NCBI GenBank assembly: GCA_001414485.1
Contig: LLEY01000143.1
Location: 62,001-126,000, forward strand
Reading direction: 5' to 3'
Source: Calycina herbarum
Lineage: Eukaryota > Ascomycota > Leotiomycetes > Helotiales > Pezizellaceae
Length of the DNA stretch: 64,000 nt
Numbering within the stretch: the first letter of the stretch is position 1; every line of letters starts with the position of its first letter. Below are positions 57,701 through 64,000 of this stretch, one piece after another. Under the pieces are notes generated by a model that saw only the letters and a program-made list of their open reading frames with translations, was not told the origin of the DNA and did no database searches. Both the position numbers and the translations under genes were made by a program.

Positions 57701-60700
57701 GGCTTTGTAGTCTCTACTAGGGTGTTGTCTAAGGGTGTTAGCTTTGTAGTCTCTACTAGGGTGTTGTCTAGAGGTGTTAGCTTTGTAGTCTCTACTAGGG
57801 TGTTGTCTAGGGGTGTTGGCTTTGTAGTCTCTACTGGGGTGTTGTCTAGGGGTGTTGGCTTTGTGGTCTCTACTAGGGTGTTGTCTAGGGGTGTTGGCTT
57901 TGTAGTCTCTACTAGGGTGTTGTCTAGGGGTGTTGGCTTTGTAGTCTCTACTAGGGTGTTGTCTAGAGGTGTTGGCTTTGTAGTCTCTACTAGGGTGTTA
58001 TCTAGGGGTGTTGGCTTTGTAGTCTCTACTAGAGTGTTCGTCTTGCTTTTAGAGGGTTCTTCACTGAATTCAACTTCCGAGAACTTACTATCGCTATCCT
58101 AGTCCTCTACTTCTACGAGATATTTTTTCTTAAGACCTAAATTTTTAGCTACTACCTTAACTCCTAAATTAGAGATTAGTATTATATAATATATTAAGAG
58201 GAATTCTACTTACTTCTAAAAGCCTTTTTAGTATTCTTATTATCGCTAAAGTCAGGATGAATCAACGTCCTAAGATTCCTATATATCTCTAGGATCTCGG
58301 TTTTTTCTTCTTTTAGAGTATTATAATTTTCCTTAATACCTAGGATTTCTCGGTAGTTCTTTGAATAATAGCTTATTACTCTCTTTATTGCTTTTCTTTC
58401 TTCTTTGTTAGATTTACTACTTAGATTATAGTCGCTGTTATTCTTATTATTATTATCGTTACCCTCTCTTATTTCCACGTCTGTTAACGACTGTTGAGCC
58501 TTTGCCGCTGCTTCTACCGCCTGCCTAGCTTTATCAGTAGTAATACAGCGATCCTTAACCTCTGGGGTAGGGTCTGGGGTCGCTATGCTATTCTGAATTT
58601 GGGTTCCTTTTCTAGGTTTGCCGTCTATGCCTAGTATATTATTAGCAGCTGGCCTTGCCGCCTCTATATTAGTATAGATAGGACTGCGTTTAAGTACTTT
58701 AGTTTCAGCGAGGATAGTATTATTATAGAATTACTTATGAATTAGAAAGTTAGAATAAAGGTTGTGATTTACCTGAGGGAAATAGACGGGTTGATATAGA
58801 TAGCTTTGGAACTGTTTAGTACTCCTATTTGTTCTTACGGAGTTAATTTCGACTACGCTTCACTGGAGCCATAGTAGGCCCCTAGCAGCCGCTAAACAAT
58901 GGCTTCTTAATAGGGCACCTTCGACTCCTTAGAAGGTTAGAGTACTTAGGTCTACCTAACGGGAGCCTGAACCGGTCCCTCTTAAGCACTATTTTTAGCT
59001 CTCTGTTTTAATTGTAGAAATTTTCTCTTAAGCTCTACGCCCCTATCCCCTAGCCCTTTATAGATATAAACCTAACATTCTCTATTAGCCTAACCTAGAG
59101 ATTTCTCTAGGTTTCGTTTTTAAGCTATAGCTATACGTTTCTTTATTCTTATCTCTATTATTTCCTCGCTTAGCCTAGGCCTAGTATATAATACAACGGG
59201 TCTAGCAAACCAGCTCTGGAATACTAAGATCGAACCGAGTCCTACTTCTGCTAACTTTATTTTAATAATAGATAGATCCTCTCTTAAGCTGATAGCTAAT
59301 ATCTAAGTTCAAATAGGCAACCTATCCGGCTCTGGTGTTATTAACCTTAGTAACGCTGCCTCTATATCTGAACCAGTCTATTTAGACAACCTACTTATCT
59401 AGACTTCTAATACGAGTAGCCTTTCCAATTAAGCTAAGATTATATCCACTCTATATCCTAACGCTATACTATCTAACGTAACCGTGGCCCCTCTATAAAC
59501 TTCATCAACTTTAAACGTTAACGTAACTATAGCACTATCTCGACCATCTACGGCCGTAGTACCAAAGACCTCTCCGACGGATCTGGGACTCTTTACTAGG
59601 TCGGGAGTCTAAATCCGCGGGCTGCTAGATATGTCTACCCTTTTATCTGTTATTCTTGTTTAGTTGCTTTAAGCGCTCTCCTTAGGCCTAGCGTAGATAT
59701 TACTATTTTTCTTTCTTCTACTCGCTTTTTCATTTTCTATATATAATCCTCCTAGCTATGCTAGCTGTAATAACTAGATTTTGTTTATATACTTACGTAA
59801 TAATATACTCGCTAAAAAACTCTTTTAATTAAGCAGAGACTATAAGTTAATACGAAACAAATAAACAAAAAAAGACTTTAGCCCTATTCTCTCTTCAAAG
59901 ACGTGTTAGTAAGTAAAAGAGTACTCTAATTCGTATCACCCGTTATAACGTCCGTCCCTAAGTAGCGGAAAATCCGGTGTGCCGGAAACGACTAATAAGA
60001 CTACGAGGATCGTGGATTCTTCTCTATAATATCCTCTTTAAATTAACTATAATAGTTAAGTTAGAAAGCTTTTGTATTTCAAGTTAGTAATAGGTTTATT
60101 ATACTATTCCTATTTATACAGCGACCTGTGAATGTTGAAATTTGTCTAATTTTCTAACGGACGTTAATCAACCTAACCGCTTAATTATTTCAATTTTACT
60201 AACCTAACCACGCTTACATATCCTAACTAACACTAGCTACAGCCAACCTTAAAATTGAATCCTCAGCTCTTAGATACCTTCTCGTCTATATTATCAGATG
60301 CTAGACTCTCTTGTCTAAAACTCCGCGCTATACTGAACTGCTTTAGGGCTTCCTCTGGTTTAAAAAGGTTCACCGCCGTTGCATTTTCAATATTAGCAGA
60401 TCTAGTATATTTAGACTAATATGTTATAAAGGAAGGTCTGCCGTTTCCTACTTTTGTAGTCCTTTTCAACGATCCCCGTGTTAGCGTGAAGGTGAAACCA
60501 ACGGTTCTTTTCTCCTTTTTCCCTTTTTTCGTTGTTATAATAAACTCAAATATTATTATTATTAATTATATATAGAAGCGACAGGCGGTTAATATTTCAA
60601 GTTTAAGAGGATTTAGCGGTCAGAAGTATAGTTCTAAGAATGTTTTAGCATAGCTTTATACGATTATATAGAGAGGGGTGTTCCCTAGAGAGGTGATTAA

Positions 60701-63700
60701 GCAAGAAAATAACGAGATACTATGTTTAGAGGGGGGGGCCTAAATAAGTCCTAAGGAGCTAATCCTAGAACGATAGAGGAGTCTAAGTTAGACGCCTTAT
60801 GATATTCATTTATATATAGCGTATATTCGCTTAGTATTTACATCTTACAATCTATAGGACGTAGGCAGTATAGATAGTAAGCCTATTAAAGAAATAGCCT
60901 CGGCAACAGTAGACCCTTTTACTAAATACGACGGGGAAGAACTTTCTATTAATACTATACTAAAGAATTTAGAGGCATTCCAAAGGCGGCAACAGCTAGA
61001 AACTCTCGAAAGGATTATTATAGAAAATTCATAGCTAGAACACTATATCTCTCGGTATCGAGAAAATACATCTCGTACGATAAAGCTTCTATAAGAGGTC
61101 TATAAGGCGGTGGCGCTTATGTAGACTAGACTTGAAAGGCGCCGTCGCGAGGAATCAGAGGCAGATCGAACTTGGCTTACGTTCTAGGGAATCCGTCGTA
61201 GAGGTTATTAGGCAAACTAGATCTAGGATTAAGTAGTATACTTTATTTAAATAAGGATTTATTCATCTATTTTCTCTATAGCCCGTGTAAACAGACATAA
61301 AAGCAACCAGTACTTAATTTTATAATTATTCTCTAAGAACGTGCTTCTATCAGCACTCTTTAGTATAGTATTATCTTAACTTAGCTAACTCCACCTCCTC
61401 TTGTAGCTTTACTATTAGACTGTCTACGGCTTCTCTAGAATCTCTCGACCAAGCTACAAGCTTCTTATTATAAGCCTTTACCTCGTAAAAGAATCTAGTT
61501 CTATAGTTAGATATTATCCTAAAATAAGTAAGGGGTATTACCTCGTCTTATCTTCGATCCTATAACTATTTGTTAGTAGAATATCTCGCAGATTCCTGTT
61601 CCAGGTACTTACTCGCTCCGAAGGTTCTGGATAAGTTTTTTAAACCTACTAAGTTTGTCTTTAAGACCGCTGATTCTGTCCTCAAAACCGCTACACCTGT
61701 TCTCGAGCTGGCTTATTCTGTCTCTAAGACTGTAGAGCCTACCTATAAAGCTTGAAGAGGCTTGCTCTAAGCCTTGCTTATCTTTACGATCTTCAATTAC
61801 AGCGCTTTGTATTTGAACAGCTGGCTGTCTTAGTAGCGGCGGCTCGACGGGAACTGTTTCTGCCAGGGCAGCTAAGATAAGTGTATTCTCTTGATCTTGT
61901 GTTGTCTATGTATAACTATCTAAGTGGTTGTCTAATATAACTGAGCTTGAAGTAGGATAAAAGGAAGGTTGGTAATTAGGAAAGTAAGGTATATTAGACT
62001 AAGGGTACGAGAAGTCATCTATATAAGTAGGATTTAATTAGGGCATTTGAATAGCCTATAGATTAGTAAATAGTAGTGTAGCTTAATACATCGCCCGATA
62101 CTCTATGATAATGCTTTAGGAAATGCTTGGTTTAGGTAGATACGTCTGATTCTATTGAACCTTTTAAGTAATATATACCTGCCTTCGGTAATAATAAAAC
62201 GTATATTAATAGGAATAGGTATATGCCTTAGTAGGTTAGATAAGATCTTGATATTAGTTTAGCGTTTTATCCTCTGGTCTGAATTAGTAGCCGTAGGTAA
62301 TAGGATCGCTTAGCGCCGTTGGTGGTGTCTATAGGTCTATTTACAGGTACGTTAAAAATAAAGCAGAGTCTTTATAAACCAGGAGCCCGATCTTAATCCT
62401 TGAATTACTCTACTCTGTTATCGGTTCCGACAGTCTAGTTCCGACAGCTAGTTAGTAATTACTAGTCGGGAATCAGCAGGTCTGTAACCTAGCCTTAGAA
62501 CTTTAAGCTGGTTAGTATTACCGCGTATACTAACTTCTTCTTTAAAATTCTCTATCTTCCTAGCACTTCCCTTCTTAATCCAAGCCCTCACTTCTTTCTT
62601 TGCTTAGCTTAGCGCTTCCTCGCTAGTTGATAATTCGTTATAGGCCTCCTCTATAAGTGGTCGTAGACGCAACTATAGGTTCTTATACGTAACAAGTCTT
62701 GAGATATAATCTATGTCGCGGCGTAGTTTTTTAGCAATATATATCTCTAGATAGAGCAATTGTGTATAAGACATCGTAGAACGCGTTAGCAGCAGCGAGG
62801 TCTCTAAAACGTGGGAAGGTTATTTACCTAGCTTAAGGTAGAAGCCGCCAAAGGAGCCAATTTTAGTCGCTCTAATTCCAGAGATTATTTCGTAAGACAA
62901 AGAACCGCATCTAGTACCAAGGTCTAAGATAAACCCCTCTAAGGCCCCCCGTCTCTTGTCTCGGAGGCTACCACCTATATAAAAGAGGCCTAAAACAGCA
63001 CCTCCTTTACACCTACTCTAATACAACCCCTAGCTTTTGAAAGAAGCACTCTTAAAATAAGTTATTTAGGAAACAAACGTTTAGGATGTTTTATAAGATA
63101 ATATTTTAGTAATATAATGTTATTATCCAGGTCCACGTTGTTTATTTTAGGTATAGTCTAAGCACAAGCCCTACTACGGCGTGGCGTCAGCCTAATAAAC
63201 TGCCCCCTTAGACGTATTCTATAGTGCGTTAATATATATATAGGGCGCGTAAGCTGAGTTTTAGGATAAGTTAGAGGCTTTTGAAAGTCTCAACCAGAAG
63301 GATATCAGAGTAATCATAGTATGTATTATAATTGTTTGAATTCTATTTAACTGAGAACTTCTCCGCTCTTTTCGCTTAAGTAAAGAGTCTAAAACAGACT
63401 AACCGAAGACAACTAAACAGTCGCATCCTTAGCTATAACTCCTCCGCAGCGCTTAAACACCAGTGTTCTATAGTAAAATACTACTATAGTAAGACTTAAT
63501 TCTATCGGTTATTATGTTCTATCTAATGTTCCTAGGGACTTTCTATTAATACGAGAACCGTGGAATCTCCTAATACTTAAGCCAACGTTATATCATAACT
63601 TCTACCCTATAACCTAGATTTTGATATTATAAATAGTTAGCTTTCAGCCGTATACAAGGCTATCGAAGCTTCTCGCTAGAAAATATAGTAGGAATAGAAA

Positions 63701-64000
63701 GTTCGACTCCAATTTTCAAGTATATATACAGACCTACATGCCTAGTATAGAAAGAAGCTTTAAGAACTCTACGATATAGTATCCAAAGTTGTCTTATTAT
63801 ATCGGCAGCTTGATAAGGCCTACGGGACTATCTCCGCTTACGAATCAACTATTAGGGACTACGAGCGACGCCTCAGCTTAGTTCAGATGGCAGAGCACGA
63901 CGCCGTAAGAGCTAAGCAGCTCGAATCGACAGTTAGGCAGCTTGAGGAAGAGAAGGCTGTTATGGCCCAAAGGCTACATAGCGCGTAAATGTATCAAGTT

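Overview
The window looks like a filamentous ascomycete (Pezizomycotina) chromosome, most of it degraded by repeat-induced point mutation (RIP). Evidence: short spliceosomal introns of about 45-56 bp with GT(A/T)(A/T)GT-type donors, CTAAC branch points and AG acceptors; fungal-only protein families (HET, SesA/HET-NACHT-WD40 NLRs, DUF3723, Fot/pogo transposase); and a bias in which in-frame stops fall at former CAA, CAG and TGG codons (CpA to TpA on either strand). The genus cannot be told from the sequence alone.

Layout. (1) 1 to about 49150 is RIP-mutated. Almost no long open frames survive, but reading through TAA/TAG as former Gln/Trp codons exposes many genes: an unnamed gene with a conserved block (6570-7566), a multi-TM protein (10766-11548), a ferritin-like secreted protein (13533-14556), a large DUF3723 protein with a giant coiled-coil minisatellite (17906-22058), a protein-kinase-like gene with two intact introns (22140-23218), a membrane protein (26531-27315), a SesA-NACHT-WD40 NLR (28490-31621), a small secreted protein (33519-34083), an LRR-like gene (41219-42110), a Tc1/mariner element (42454-43829) and an inverted paralogous HET-NACHT-WD40 NLR (43964-47711). 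A TIR family (core TAACGTCCGTC), solo-LTR sequence and dispersed direct repeats are interspersed. (2) About 49640-55540 is an island of ordinary composition holding an intact 709-aa HET-domain gene and an almost intact Fot/pogo-type transposase with one stop codon. (3) About 55560-64000 is RIP-mutated again, with a J-domain protein carrying a 13-aa tandem repeat, an unnamed protein of about 325 codons, and coiled-coil gene remnants.

How it fits together. Two NLRs with different N-terminal domains on a shared NACHT-WD40 cassette, a HET gene and a DUF3723 gene are the kind of accessory content reported for giant fungal 'Starship' elements and for heterokaryon-incompatibility/immune loci. No captain tyrosine recombinase (DUF3435) was recognised, so the Starship link is inference. 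All family names are from reading the sequence by eye; no database search was run.
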